This document shows, piece by piece, positions 47,034 through 58,958 of a DNA stretch of 64,000 nt. Every line of letters begins with the position of its first letter. The stretch's first letter is position 1. The stretch is from Bursaphelenchus xylophilus (lineage: Eukaryota; Nematoda; Chromadorea; Rhabditida; Aphelenchoididae). The DNA lies in NCBI GenBank assembly GCA_904066235.2, contig CAJFCV020000003.1, positions 12,648,001 through 12,712,000 on the forward strand, in the 5' to 3' direction. Under the pieces are notes generated by a model. That model ran no database searches. It was not told where the DNA came from and saw only the letters and a list, made by a program, of their open reading frames with translations. The position numbers were made by a program, and so were the translations under genes.

Positions 47034-50000
47034 ATGCTCAACTGTGTGCTAATTTTTATTGGATCAATTCAATTACTTATATGGAATTGTGATGGAGCGG
47101 TCTTTATAAAGCGATACAGGAGACAATTGATACCGTTGGAGCATGTTCAGGTAAAAAAAACGGGTTTTTATTGGGGTTTTGTTCGTATCCTTACCAATTT
47201 GAAAATTTTTTTGGCAGACACGTTGCCCTGATTACACTTTTCCTGTTTACTTTTTCTCAACAAATCCGATTTTCCAGGTCCATTCAGTCCGTTCGAATGT
47301 CACAGTTCTCGAGGATACCGTGGTTACCCGATCTTTGGATTCGATATTAGAATTTGACAAGGCTCCGTACAACTTGAGCTACTTTTCTCACCTTTCCTTA
47401 GCCTCCTTTGACTCGAAAGCCTCGTTTCTCCGGGTAAACGGCTCGTTTTCGGATCTCGCCGTGTCCTTGTATGGCGTGCATTTACGCTGTTTGGCGGCGA
47501 AAAGTTCGCTGGATCTCCGGATGAATCCAAATGAGGGAGATGAGTCCGAAATGAGGGCGCAGTTCGCGGATTCTGTTGATTTTGGCGTCAGCGATGAGAG
47601 ATTTAATTTGGCGATTTTCAATGGAACCGCGGCTAGCCTGCGGGCAAGAACTGGAAGTGCTCGAAATTCGAGGGTTTTGAGATTTGGATACGAAAATTCA
47701 ACCGATGAATTTAGAGTCAACTTTGTGGATGAAACCGCGAATGTGGATGTTACAGTGCGAGGAGAGTTGGTACGTCGTCGTGGGCTGTGTTGAAATGGAA
47801 CTTTTAGTTGTAGAATACGCCATATTTCGGTATATTTTCTTGATGATTTTTTCGGCAAAAATTCATGGAATTAAAAAAACGAAGCAAACGTCAGTTTTGA
47901 AACTGGTACTTGGTCCTGTTTTTATTTATCTCCAATTTCCAGATCCACCTAACCTACGGCCAGATAATTGTCCAGGTTGACCGTCATTTTCGGCGGTTAA
48001 TCCTCCTCTCTCCCTCACATCGGATCGAATTTCACACGCTTGGCGCAACATTTCAAGCATCAATCACACAAAATTCCCTAAATTTCGATTTCCTAAAGGA
48101 CCGGATTCGAGTTGGAATATCAAACAACTCGCCAAACATATCTATCAATATTCAAACCCCATCAAAGTCGGATTTGGACCGATCTCATGGAGTGGACATC
48201 AATTTCAACGGGGAGAGTAACAATGTCGACCACCTGCAGTTGATTGCAAAAGTTCTGCAACTTCAATTACTAGCTGATCCCATGATCTTGGCCAATGCGA
48301 ATAATTCGGTGCTAAGTTTGACGACAAACAAAACAGAGGTGAGTTCGGGACTTTTCAATTAAAAAAAAATCGAAACTTGAAAAAAAATGAGAGCTTTCCA
48401 CGGTAAATAATCTATTAATAGTTTGTTCAGAAAACCTTGCAATTTCTGTTTTTTATTTCAGGTAAAACTCTCAGCGACCAATCAACTGGTCCAAATTTCC
48501 GGCCAAACCCCGCTTCTTATAACTACCACAGAAAATGTGGCCATGGTTATCACTGGGCGGGGAAATGGCACAATCACCCCTCCACATATCCTGGAGCCTC
48601 AAGTGGATTACGCTGGATATGATTTGCAGAATCTTAGTGAGTCTTACTGTAATTTATGGCGAATTTCTTGTCTGGTTCTTAGGATTTCGGGTATTTTGGG
48701 GTAAAATACCGACATCAAATTTTTGTAGATTTAAATCTGACTGCAAGAGCTTTGATTAACAATGATATTAGAAAATTGAAAATTTGAATCTCTAAATTCC
48801 CGCCACTATGACATTCTGTTTTAACGGTCGAAATGAACTGAAAAAAAGCAAAAATTGGTGCCAGCTTGTAAGGTACGGCAAAAAATGTGAAATATGTTTG
48901 TGTGTTTGCCATTTTGAGCCACCAAATTTTCTTCATACCTTATTCATTCCCTTTTTATTCCTTTTTTTGTCAAAAGAGTTAAATTTTTTTACAGCAAAAA
49001 TAAGCATTTTTCTGTAAAATACGGCCTGATACCATGTAATGCTAGACTTTTTGTCGTCTAAAACACGATTTCTTCTTCTGTTTTCTGCATTTTCCCCAAT
49101 TTCTCTTATAATTTCCTCGTTTTTCAGCCAGTTTCTCCTCTCAGCAACAGGATTCCCATTGGTTGACGTCCAAACTGAATCTCAATGAACTTATGAACCA
49201 GGAGATCTCGAATATTGAAGACTTTCCCCCTGTTTTGGGGCAAAGTTTCCGTGGTGAAGGTGGGAATAATGTGCATAACTCAGGTGATGGTGCTGTGAAT
49301 GGCTTTCCTTTCGACGGTAATTAATTTTAACTAAACACCTCTATACTTAGCCCGTATTTTGACAATGGTTTTTCTACTTTTTTGGACCGTTTTTATTGAC
49401 TTTTTAGGTGTTTTTATGTAAAGTTAGGATTCTCATCGGTTTTTTCGATAATTTCCTTGATCTTTTGCTAAAATATGCAATGTTTAATAAAGAAATTTGC
49501 AAAATACGCAGTTATTTCAAAAAGGTACTTTATCACAAAATTTTATGGGTTGAGATTTTTTAGCCAACAATAACTGGGCGGATTGGACCTCTAATCCCAA
49601 CGGATTCATCGACTCGAACACGGATTTACTTTTCCCCACCGAAAATCCGAAGGATACGTTTACATTGTTTCCCTTCGAAGGGGTCGAAAATTTGACCCCT
49701 GACAATGACGACAGTCTGTTCAATGATAATGGGGAGAAACTTCCGGAATGGGGAGCATGGCCTACCTACCGCCCTATGGGAACAACTTTGGGACCGGAGG
49801 CTGCTGGAATCACGGTAACGGGCCAACCGGAATACGTTAGCGGAGAAGAGCCAAAAAATTCGAGTGAAAGTGAAAATGCGACAACTCAAGCGACTACTAG
49901 TGCTACTGGTGGTCCAATGATAACGCCTGAAGGTCAAAATCAAAATTCCGGACAAGAAGCAAATCCGGAAAATCCTCAAAATCCATTGGATAATGAAACT

Positions 50001-50715
50001 CAACCGTCCACAGCCCCTCTAGAGCCAATAACGTCTGGCCCATCCGACAACACTCCTCAAAATCCATCTGAAGCCCCATATCTACCAGAATCGGAAACGG
50101 CCGAAACCGCGGCCGGAACCACCGTGTCCCCGAATTTGGAATTAACAACAGCACCAATGCCTCCTAGCGGTCCTGCTGGGCAGCAGAATGCGGATAACGA
50201 TTTGTTTCCGACTCCGCCAAGTCTTGAAAAGTCTATCGCCGAGACTGGATTCCCAATCCCGCCGATGCCTGGAAATGACTTGGCGCAGACTCAAAATGCA
50301 GCCGCTCAAGGCGACGTAACACCTCAGATGGAGAAGAATATCGATACCGGCGATGGTAAGATCGTTTTCCCGCCTGGGCATGGGTTTTTTCGAAATTTGT
50401 GTTGGCAAGCTGCGCCCCATGGCAAAATTACTACCCTTGTTAGTTTCACGAAAATTTTGAGCTGCACCCTGGCTTATTTGGGAAATGAATAAGTGTAAAA
50501 CACGGTGTATTATCGCGTTTGTAGATGGCAAAATAAGTAGAAGACATTCCTTTTTATATGTTCTTTTTTCAGTTTCAAGCCGCGACCAGACCTACGACCG
50601 CAACGAGGATACCTTTGCAATTGCTCATTTTGGTGAAGTCAGCACTCCATTACCCGCGATTTTGGCGACAATTGTCAATATTACTTTCGTGTCACCGACG
50701 ACTGTTGCCCCGTAG
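47034..50715 (+). CDS. Secreted glycoprotein with mucin-like C-terminus
   Basis: Seven exons join in phase: 47034-47150, 47278-47769, 47943-48338, 48462-48636, 49128-49316, 49564-50355 and 50573-50715, giving 767 residues. The start was chosen because MLNCVLIFIGSIQLLIW forms a signal peptide. An R-Y-R-R dibasic site follows at residues about 27-30. Residues about 40-350 look like beta-rich extracellular sequence with at least nine N-glycosylation sequons. From about 430 onward the protein is acidic, with long Pro/Thr/Ser/Asn-rich stretches suited to O-glycosylation. No transmembrane anchor is evident and no family was recognised. It is likely a nematode-specific extracellular matrix or cuticle-surface protein, by inference only. 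It converges on the SH2-like gene, with 259 bp between stop codons. Confidence 0.82.
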
Positions 50716-50974
50716 CGATGAGAGAGACAGGCTCCAGTCGTTTTCCAAGTGAACCAGTAATATCAAAGATCATTTTCTAGTCTTTCCATGTAAAAAATGT
50801 AAATTAATGGCTAAATTAATTTAAATTTACGGTTTAACTCGAAGTAAATTTATCTCACTGCCACTTTTATATCGATGTTTATACAAGACGCGTATGGAAC
50901 ACGGCTAAATTTATTCAAATTTATACTGCCATTCAAAAATCTGATTCAAATTTTTCAAATCCTCGCACCGTTCT

Positions 50975-53900
50975 TCAAAAATCTGACATCGACTTGGATA
51001 ATGGGCTGTTTCCAAACAAATACCACCACGGGAACACATCAGTGATCATTTCTCCAAACTCATTCTGATGGAAATGGACGTAGACGCTGTAGAACCTGAT
51101 GAGTGCGGCAATGCTGCGGAATCTCGGAGCTCCACGGTGGTTGTAGTTGACGTAAAAGAAGTTATCTGTGCCAGAAGCGACTTGAACGACCGGGAAATGC
51201 CTGAAAATGACCAAAATTAGAGTCGGACACAGAACGCCAAAATTTCAAAATTTGGACGGGAAAATAAAAATTTTAAAAATATAAAATGTGACAGAATTAC
51301 TGCTAAAATACTTTTACAAAATCGTTCTCCAAAAAAAAGCTTTGCCCCAGACTTTACTTCGTATTACCCATGGCAAACTGCACTTACCATGCAGATCCCG
51401 AGCTGTCCCGATAAACAATGTACAACGGCAGATATGGATCCAAAAACTCGAAGCAGGTGTATTCATCGATCATATAGTAGAATTTGAACGCAGTCAGACT
51501 GTCACACTTCTCTTCAGCTTCGTATTGTTCCATTGCGCCAAGGAAAAACTCGGGAAAAGCGATTTCGCCTTCCAAGTCAGGTGCCGGATTGGTCGGAACG
51601 TCGGGCATTGCCCTGAAAATCAGAGACTAAACCGTCAAATTTTATAAAATGCCTTGTTAGCACGGTTTTGTAAAAGTTTGCACAGTGCATTGATCCGTTA
51701 CGGCAGAGTGAAACAGTAAAAAACTCCCATTGCACTGTGCAAACACCAAAAAAAATCCGCACCGTGCAGAATTTTTTTTGCCTTCTGCGCTGAGCAGAAA
51801 GTCAAAAAAAAAACAGCAAAATCACAAATACTTACTCCCTTTCCTTCTTTTTGCTCGCCTTTTTGGGTTCGATCTGCACCGGTTCTACTGGAGTATCATT
51901 CATTTCATGGGTGGATTCTTTCTCTTTGCAGGTCCTGGTTGTCCTTTCGTCCCAAACTGCTTCTTCGTAAATTTCTGCCCTTGTCGCCGAAGATTTGGAC
52001 TTCTTGCGACGATCAGCTGGAAAAACTCGCTTCAGGGAGTGAGCCGATTTCTTCGATTGACTTGTTTTGCTGGATGTGGTCCGCTTTTTTCTAAAAAATG
52101 GAAAAAATAGCAAAAATCAACGTTAAATTTGAAATCGATGCCTTGAGGCGGATTGAAGTTAGATCTGTAGATTCTTTTAAACAACTCCATTAGAAGCCTC
52201 AGTGTTTCAAAAAATCGGTATTATTTGAAAATATGCGCTATTTTTGGCACGAAGGACGGAAAGGTCCGCTAAATAAAGGAAAGAGGAGGGCGGGAAGGGG
52301 GGGGTCTCTATGTAAAAATTTTTAAAATAAATAAAATCTTTCAAAATCCATCTCTTACTTCTCCTTTATCTTTTTGCTCCTTCTTCTTTTTCTTTCCGCC
52401 TTCTGCTCTCTTTTCCCATCCGGACAAACCCGTCCATGCCGGCAACAGATCAGCTCGGCTGGGTCGATAATGGTGCTGACTGAGCTTTGACTGGACAAAT
52501 CCTTACTCTTCTTGGAACTTCTTGTTTTTTTGGTACTCTTCGACGTCTTTTTGGAACCCTTTGTATCTTTCGGCCGCTGTCGGTCGCTCGCGTTTTCCTT
52601 CTTTGGCTTTTCATTCTTGACCTCCAGAAGCTTTGTTGGATCGCCTGTGGGCCATGAGTATCCATCCTTGGAGTTCTGATCATCTGCTTTTTCGGCTGAA
52701 TTCTTGAGTTGCTTGTCGTCGGAAGAAACCCCAGCTTTCTCGAAAGACGGACGCTGCGAGGCGGAACGTTCTGCCTTTTCGTCAGGACGACGACCACTGC
52801 TTGCAGAACGTCTGATTTGGCTGCGCTTCTTCCTGGAGACATCTGGCTTCCCCTCAGAACGGCGAGTATTATACTTGTTGCGTCTGGCATTCGAATCGTC
52901 AAAAATTTTGGATCTTCCGCCGCATCGACCATCTTTCACTTCAAAAGCATCAGAGCTGCTGCTGCGATGTCTTCTATTGCCTCTGTTGCCGGTCGATCGG
53001 TACTTTTCCCGGTCGATTTTGTTTTTCGGTTTCTTTTTCTGCGCACGGTGCGGTTCATTTTCGAACTTCTCAACCGACTTCTCACGCGAGGTCAAACTTT
53101 CGCTGATGATCTTTTGAACGGCCGTCTGTTCCGTCTTCTCCAAGCGCTTCTTCGTCTTTTCGCGAGCTTTTTGAGCCAATTTTTCGCTCTCATCCGCTGA
53201 ATTTTTGTTCCTTCGTCGGATCGCCGTGGACGGGACTTTTTCGCTCGAACTTCCTCCAAAATAATACTCACGCTCCGGTTTGTCGGCAACACCATCATAA
53301 CGTCCGGATTTATCATTGCTCGAGGAATCGACCGGTTTTTCATTTTTGGTCGATTTCCGATGTTTGGTCAACTTTTTGGCCTCTGCTAAAAATAACATAC
53401 TTTTTAGACCGTTCCTTACCTTCCTTTTTCACCTTCTTCGTTTTGCCATCCTTTTTGGACTTTCTTGCACGTTTTGAATTTTCGACCGCTTCGAAATATT
53501 CGGTCGCTTTTCTCCGCTCTTTCGAACCAGTCCGCAAGTCATCGATTGGACCATCGCTATTCTCATCATATTCCCGTTTCAACCTCTTTTTCGGTCTCTT
53601 GGACTTGCTCAATGCGCGGCTCGAAACAGCTCGGGCGCAGCTCGCCTCCGACAAATCCTCCTTTTTTCTGGGTAAATTCGAATCGCTGGCCATCTCCACA
53701 TCCGTTTCTTTGTATCGACCATCCTTTCTCACTCCAGCCAGTCTGGCGCGCTCTTCGGCGAGACATTTCTGCTCTTTGACAACTCCATTTTTGGGTCGAC
53801 GCTTCTCCAAAACCTTGCGGCGAAACTCCAGCTTCTCCGCTTCCAAAGCTGCGGTCTGCATAGCCAATTCATGCAGACGTTTGGCATCCTCGCTGCCTTC

Positions 53901-56505
53901 TTCCAGCTGGGTGATACATTTCTGCCAAAGTTCGTCACTAGACAAGGATCTGGGCCGGTTAGACTGGTCGCTGGACTTCTTTGACCTCTGCGACTTGCGA
54001 CGGTGCTTCTCAGATTCGGATGAGCGCTTGTTGGGTGGGAGCAAGGAACTGGAACGGTTTCTGCGGTGGGCTAAAAGTAGAAATTTCAATAAGCGAAGGG
54101 AAGATATTGGCGGGGCTAAATTTAAATCAACTTGAAAGATGCTGCTCAACTGTTCTATAGGCCTCAAATTTTACAAAAACAAAAAGGATTTCCTTATTTA
54201 CTTTTCTTTGACTTGGACAAGTCTTCCGCTTTACTGGATTGGTCGCTGGAGTGCTTCTTGGGACGAACTGAAAATAAAGGACAACTTTATTCGACAAAAA
54301 ACAAGATTTGTCTCGTAATTTTTCCTCTTTTCTGGCTATTTTAGGCGGGCGCACACTTGCGGGCAACCACTTTGCGGGAAAATTCTTTGCGGGCAGCCGA
54401 CATTTGCGGGCAACCGGCACTTGAGGATAACAAGGTGGAGGTGAAAAAAATACTGCTATATTGTGGAAGTTTTCGGACATTTGCGGGCAGCCGATACTTG
54501 TGGAATGCCGACATTTGGGGGCAAATCTGCGTGCTTGTTTTTTCCTGTTGCCCGCAAATGTCGGCAAATTTCCAAAACATCGAAGTAATATTTCCACCTC
54601 CACCCTGTTACCCGCAAGTGTCGGTTGCCCGCAAATGTCCCAGCTGCCCGCAAATGTGACCCCCCCCAAATTTTGCCCGCAAAGAATTTGCCCGAAAAGT
54701 GGTTGCCCGCAAGTGGCGCGACGCCCTATTTTACCCTAGCTAAATGGTAAAAACCGAAGATACACCAAAAAATTTTGGTTGAGCCTGAACTCTACCCCTT
54801 TTCTGAACTTTACCCCAATCTGAACTCTACCCCTTTTTGAACACTACCCCATTTTGAAAATTGAAAAAACGAGGTGTGACATCTTATACGATGAAAATTT
54901 TTTTCAAATTGAAAAAAATAAGATGTGACAACTTATACGATGAAAAATTTTTTCAAATTGAAAAGAATAAGGTGTGACATCTTATACGATGAAAATATTT
55001 TTCATCGTATTTTTCTCAATTTGAAAAAAAATTTTCGTCGTATAAGATGTCACACCTAATTTTTTAAGCTGTCACACCTTATTCTTTTCAATTTGAAAAA
55101 ATTTTTCATCGTATAAGATGTCACACCTTATTCTTCTCAATTTGAAAAATTTTTTCATCGTATAAGATGTCACACTTCATTCTTTTCAATTTGAAAAAAA
55201 TTTCCATCGTATAACATGTCACACCTCGTTTTTTCAATTTTCAAAATGGGGTAGTGTTCAAAAAAGGGGAGGGTTCATTCAAGGGGTAGAGTTGAAAAGG
55301 GGTAAAGTTCTGAAGGGGTAAAGTTCAAAAAGGGGTAGAGTTGAAAAAGGGGTAGAGTTCAGAAAAAGGGTAGAGTTCTGCCGCAACGAAAAATTTTATC
55401 GTTTCTCTCGAACGAAGAGGGAAAGAGGCGTCGCCCACATGGTGTAGTGGTTGTGCGCCTGACCTGACAGGCGCACCGTCAGGACACTGTGTGGTGTTCG
55501 ATATCAACAAAAACCTTACATGGTTCTGTGGCTTCTCTGGGCTGGCCAGAAGTTCCAGTTTTGCCATGGAAATTTTCCAAAAAATGAGGAAAACACGACT
55601 TTTTTCCCTATTTGATGCATAAAAGTCCCTTTTCTTACCTTTACACGGAGTTGGATTGTACTTGGAATGGCTGGATTGGACGCTGGACTCCGATGTGGAC
55701 CATGTGCGACCTAAAAACATGAAAAAATAAAGAAAATAGTAGAACATACAAAAAACCTCGAAAGTTGATGACAAAAACTTACGTTTTCTTTGCTTACAAT
55801 TGCTTTCACTTCCACGGGACATCGAGCTGGACCGGTTCTTGGGTGAGACTGAAATGGAAAATGTGAAAAATTGAACGAATTTTGAAGAAATTGATTCTAT
55901 TTCAGAAATTACCAAAAATTTCGCCCTAGAAATCGGTCCTTCCGCAAGATTTCAAAAGCAAAATCTCAATACTTACCCTGCTTTGGACTAGAAAGAGGCT
56001 CCACATCATCGTACACATGAGTTTCGGAATCGGAGGATTTAGAGTAAGCTAAAACAATAAAAAATTAGGTCAGAAAAGAGTTTTTTACATGGAAAAAAGG
56101 TGGATAAGCTCCCGTCATCGCTGCTTGGTTGTTGTGAATCTCGCGAGGAGCGTTGGAAACGCGATGACCGATCTGAAACACGAAAAATAAATTTAGTTAA
56201 TCCGGCCGAAAATTAAGAGTTTGCAATATTTTCCAGCATTTTCAGTTACCAAGAGCTCTGTTTCTTCAACGCGTGTTACCCAACAATATTTAAAACGCAA
56301 TTTCCGTCGAATCCCTCAGAATTTTGCAGCCTAAGAAACCAAGTTTTGGATCTCTGACACGGAATGCCAAAAATAGCGGGAAAATCGGAACTCAATTTTT
56401 TTGGATAAAATCGCTAGAACATCCCTTGGGTAGACTTTGAAACTCACCAGCATTGTCTTCAGAATTTTTGGAGAGTTCACTTGCTGACTTTTTTCGGCGA
56501 TTCAT
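50975..56505 (-). CDS. Lys/Arg/Ser-rich protein with C-terminal SH2-like domain
   Basis: Eleven exons join in phase: 56505-56448, 56172-56089, 56048-55977, 55848-55783, 55710-55639, 54267-54202, 54070-53420, 53385-52359, 52090-51836, 51612-51388 and 51200-50975, giving 933 residues. Residues 1 to about 785 are disordered-looking, very basic and Ser-rich, with a helical Glu/Lys/Arg segment near 190-240; nuclear or scaffold location is likely. The last roughly 130 residues form an SH2-like fold: LYIVYRDSSGS matches the FLVRES strand with its phosphate-binding Arg at about residue 852, and FRSIAALIRFYS matches the second helix. SH2-like C-terminal domains after low-complexity N-termini are known in nematode proteins. 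Exons 2-6 are symmetric phase 1-1 modules. Intron 5 carries two palindromic elements. Confidence 0.85.
54344..54725. mobile_element. hAT-like non-autonomous palindromic element
   Basis: A 382-bp element with inverted ends sharing CACTTGCGGGCAACCACTTT, flanked by a perfect 8-bp duplication CTATTTTA (54336-54343 and 54726-54733). The word TTGCGGGCA or its complement recurs over ten times inside. Located in intron 5 of the SH2-like gene. Confidence 0.82.
54785..55383. repeat. Foldback element with internal satellite units
   Basis: An imperfect palindrome centred near 54999. The arms contain GAACTCTACCCCTTTTT units at the outside and, inside, three to five copies of a unit of about 60 bp containing TGTGACATCTTATACGATGA. 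Left and right arms differ in copy number, so unequal exchange has acted on it. Located in intron 5 of the SH2-like gene next to the hAT-like element. Confidence 0.8.
55430..55512 (+). pseudogene. tRNA-like sequence
   Basis: A-box-like TGGTGTAGTGG is followed by a perfect hairpin GTGCGCCTG-ACCTGA-CAGGCGCAC and a weak B-box (GTGTTCGATATC). The loop is 6 bases and the acceptor stem does not close, so it is probably a tRNA-derived relic. Confidence 0.4.
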
Positions 56506-56729
56506 CTTGCAAATCCCAAATTTGGCTAGCCGAATTGCACACCGTTCTCAGCGATTGGATGGACAACCGTGCGCTGGAAACTCGGAGATCGAAAATGAAG
56601 AAAATGCAAGTGTTTCCCGAGGAACAAATTTGGGGAAATTTTGAGAAATCTCCAAGATTTTTGTAAAAAGGATTTACGAAATTCGAAAGTTAGGAAAAAA
56701 CGCGCGACCTAGCTGGCCCTGAATTACTA

Positions 56730-57804
56730 CAGGGTGTTTCAAGAAATTTGGAACAAATGACTTGCTTATATCTTTTTGTTCTTTGCAGCTATCAACGAAT
56801 TTCTTTTTGCTTCTAAAAATTGACAGCGTGCGTTTTTAGAATCTCAAAAAAAAAATTTTTTTTCGTCGGCGGAGGGCCCATTTCTCGGCGGAGAAAGTTA
56901 GCGCCTTTTTTAAAAATCACAGCGTATTACGCGACGGAAACGCCGTTGCAACGGCTGAAATCAAGTTTACGTTACACCTCCGTCGATTTTACGGTATGCA
57001 TTTTTTTGTTTTCGATTTTACGCTCACCGCGGAGGCGCGGCGGAGACTTCAGATTTCGGTGGACGTTGTTTTGGGCCTTCGTCTGTTGCAATTCATGTTG
57101 GAAAAGAGGTTGGGGTGATTTTTTGTTGTCATCCGATGCACAGATGGCAAAAATTTCGTGCTTTTTTTCCCCGGCGGAGGATTTGGCGGAGGCTTTATTA
57201 AAGGGTAAAAGCAGTCTTACGAGTCCGGGAAAAATCTCAGCTACAAGAATCCATCAGGGCAGCATTGTCTTTCAAAGATTTTTGATTTTCTTGGTCCGGC
57301 GAACAAATCGGCGGAGTTTTGTTTTTACCCTTTGATAAAACCTCCGCCGACTCCTCCGCCGGCGATAAAAAGCACGAAATTTTTGCCATCTGTGCATCGG
57401 ATGACAACAAAAAATCACCCAAACCTCCTTTTCCAACATGAATTGCAAAAACCAAAGGCCCAAAACAACGTCCACCGAAATCTGAGGTCTCCGCCGCGCA
57501 TCCGCGGAAGTGCGTAAAATCGAAAACGCAAAAAAAGCATACCGTAAAATCGGTGGATGTATTACGTAAACTTGATTTCAGCCGTTGCAACGGCGTTTCC
57601 GCCACGTAATACGCTGTGATTTTTAAAAAAGGCCCTAACTTTCTCCGCCGAGAAATGGGCCCTCCGCCGACGAAAAAAAATTTTTTTTGAGATTCTAAAA
57701 ACGCACGCTGTCAATGTTTAGAAACAAAAAGAAATTCGTTGATAGCTGCAAAGAACACAAAATTATAAGCAAATCATTTGTTCCAAATTTCTTGAAACAC
57801 CCTG
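56730..57804. mobile_element. 1.07-kb palindromic element with mariner-like ends
   Basis: The ends CAGGGTGTTTCAAGAAATTT and complement are flanked by TA (56728-56729 and 57805-57806). Nearly the whole element is two inverted arms of about 490 bp (56730-57215 and 57320-57804) around a spacer of about 100 bp. Words such as CGGCGGAG and their complement recur. No transposase is present, and both arms are open in several frames only because of the palindrome. Confidence 0.88.
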
Positions 57805-57806
57805 TA

Positions 57807-58083
57807 TAATAGCTCTGTAGTTTTAAGGGTACCTACGAAGGCTGTGAAGACTCATTTAGTTCCATACGGAGGCTATAAGTTTAGTTCCGGGCATGTTTCA
57901 TCGTATAAAGTGTAAAATCACAGGCTGCTTTTTGAAGGGTAAGGTGGTACGAAAAAAAGAAGCTACCTCATTAACTAAATCCACTGTCCGGGCATTGACA
58001 ACGATGAATTGAGGACGCTAAAATTTGAGCTAATTCCGACCAGTTTCCGCAAAGTTATAAGTTGTGGCCAAAATAAGGAACTT
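57807..58083. other. Spacer before the PLA2-like cluster
   Basis: Short stretch with no supported exon. Confidence 0.4.
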
Positions 58084-58741
58084 TTACCAGGTTGTTTTTT
58101 CATCGTGGCTCTTCTGTTTCCTGAGTTCTTTCGGGTCGAAGTGGATGGAAGTGTGGGGGTGAACGAAAGTCCTTGTTCGACGTGCTTAGTCAATTCTCCA
58201 AAAAGGATGTCAAAGATGTTTGTCCAGATGAGTACCGTAAGTCAATACCTGTTAATTTTTGCATTGGGCGTAGAATTTTTTGGCATTCTATGATATACTT
58301 CAGAGCTAAAAACGCAAAAAATAAGACAAAACAAGAGAATATCATTCAGATTATAGGATTCAATGGCCTCATTTTAAGTTTTTGTCTATAGTTTTTGGTC
58401 AAAATTATTATAATATATAATAATGCTTCATCCATGATGCTTTGAGCTTATCTAGCTTTCTAGTAAACTAACTACAATTTCGCACCGCAATTTTATAGTT
58501 ATTTTTACAGACTCATCAAGCTATTTTAGACATGTTCAACAACTGTTGCAAGGCCCACGACCTTTGTTATGGCGAACAACTCGCCCAAATGTATTGCGAT
58601 GAAATCTTCTGCGACTGTGTGAAACACTCCGAGGGATGTATGTCAGTCGCCTTTGCAATGTGCAAAGACGTAAAAGTCTTTGGATATGATGCCTACAAAA
58701 GAGCAGGAAAAGTCAAGGATTTATCGAAAAAGTTATTTTGA
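58084..58741 (+). pseudogene. Phospholipase A2-like gene 1, 5' end degenerate
   Basis: The second exon (58530-58741) is intact and encodes NNCCKAHDLCYGEQ, matching the PLA2 active-site pattern C-C-x2-H-x2-C, then YCDEIFCDC and a Lys-rich end. It joins in phase 1 to a first exon ending at 58236 that encodes WKCGGERKSLFDVLSQFSKK and DVCPDEY, as in the neighbouring paralogues. Upstream, the signal-peptide part (CFFIVALLFPEFF) lies in another frame, and the position of the start ATG is occupied by TTA. Either the gene has lost its start and suffered a frameshift, or an unseen exon supplies the N-terminus. It belongs to a tandem trio of secreted PLA2-like genes. Confidence 0.6.
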
Positions 58742-58958
58742 ATAATGTGATATTATTTACACCACGTCCTGATGAAAATGTGAAAATAAAAATGTCATGA
58801 GATTAACTTAGACTTACTTATGTCCGTTATGCATTATTGGCAGGTATTTCTCGAAATTTTGAACGTCTTGTGGTCGATTCAGGGTTTATACCACAAATTA
58901 CTCTAATTTTCTCTGCTGAATTCCATGGAAAAACGCTGTTTTGTCGCAAGTTCACGCC

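Noticed and set aside
52704..53200. Two overlapping plus-strand frames of about 140-160 codons
   Set aside because: They are antisense shadows of exon 8 of the SH2-like gene.
53443..54135. Open frame of 230 codons on the plus strand
   Set aside because: It is antisense to exon 7 of the SH2-like gene; Lys/Arg/Ser-rich coding DNA mirrors into a Leu/Ser/Phe-rich frame with few stops. It has no domain or splice structure.
55325..55915. 196-codon minus-strand frame
   Set aside because: It reads through true exon 4 and introns of the SH2-like gene in one frame; the spliced model explains the conserved part better.
56820..57605. Mirror-image frames of 171 and 122 codons
   Set aside because: They arise from the two arms of the palindromic element and duplicate each other; no transposase motif.
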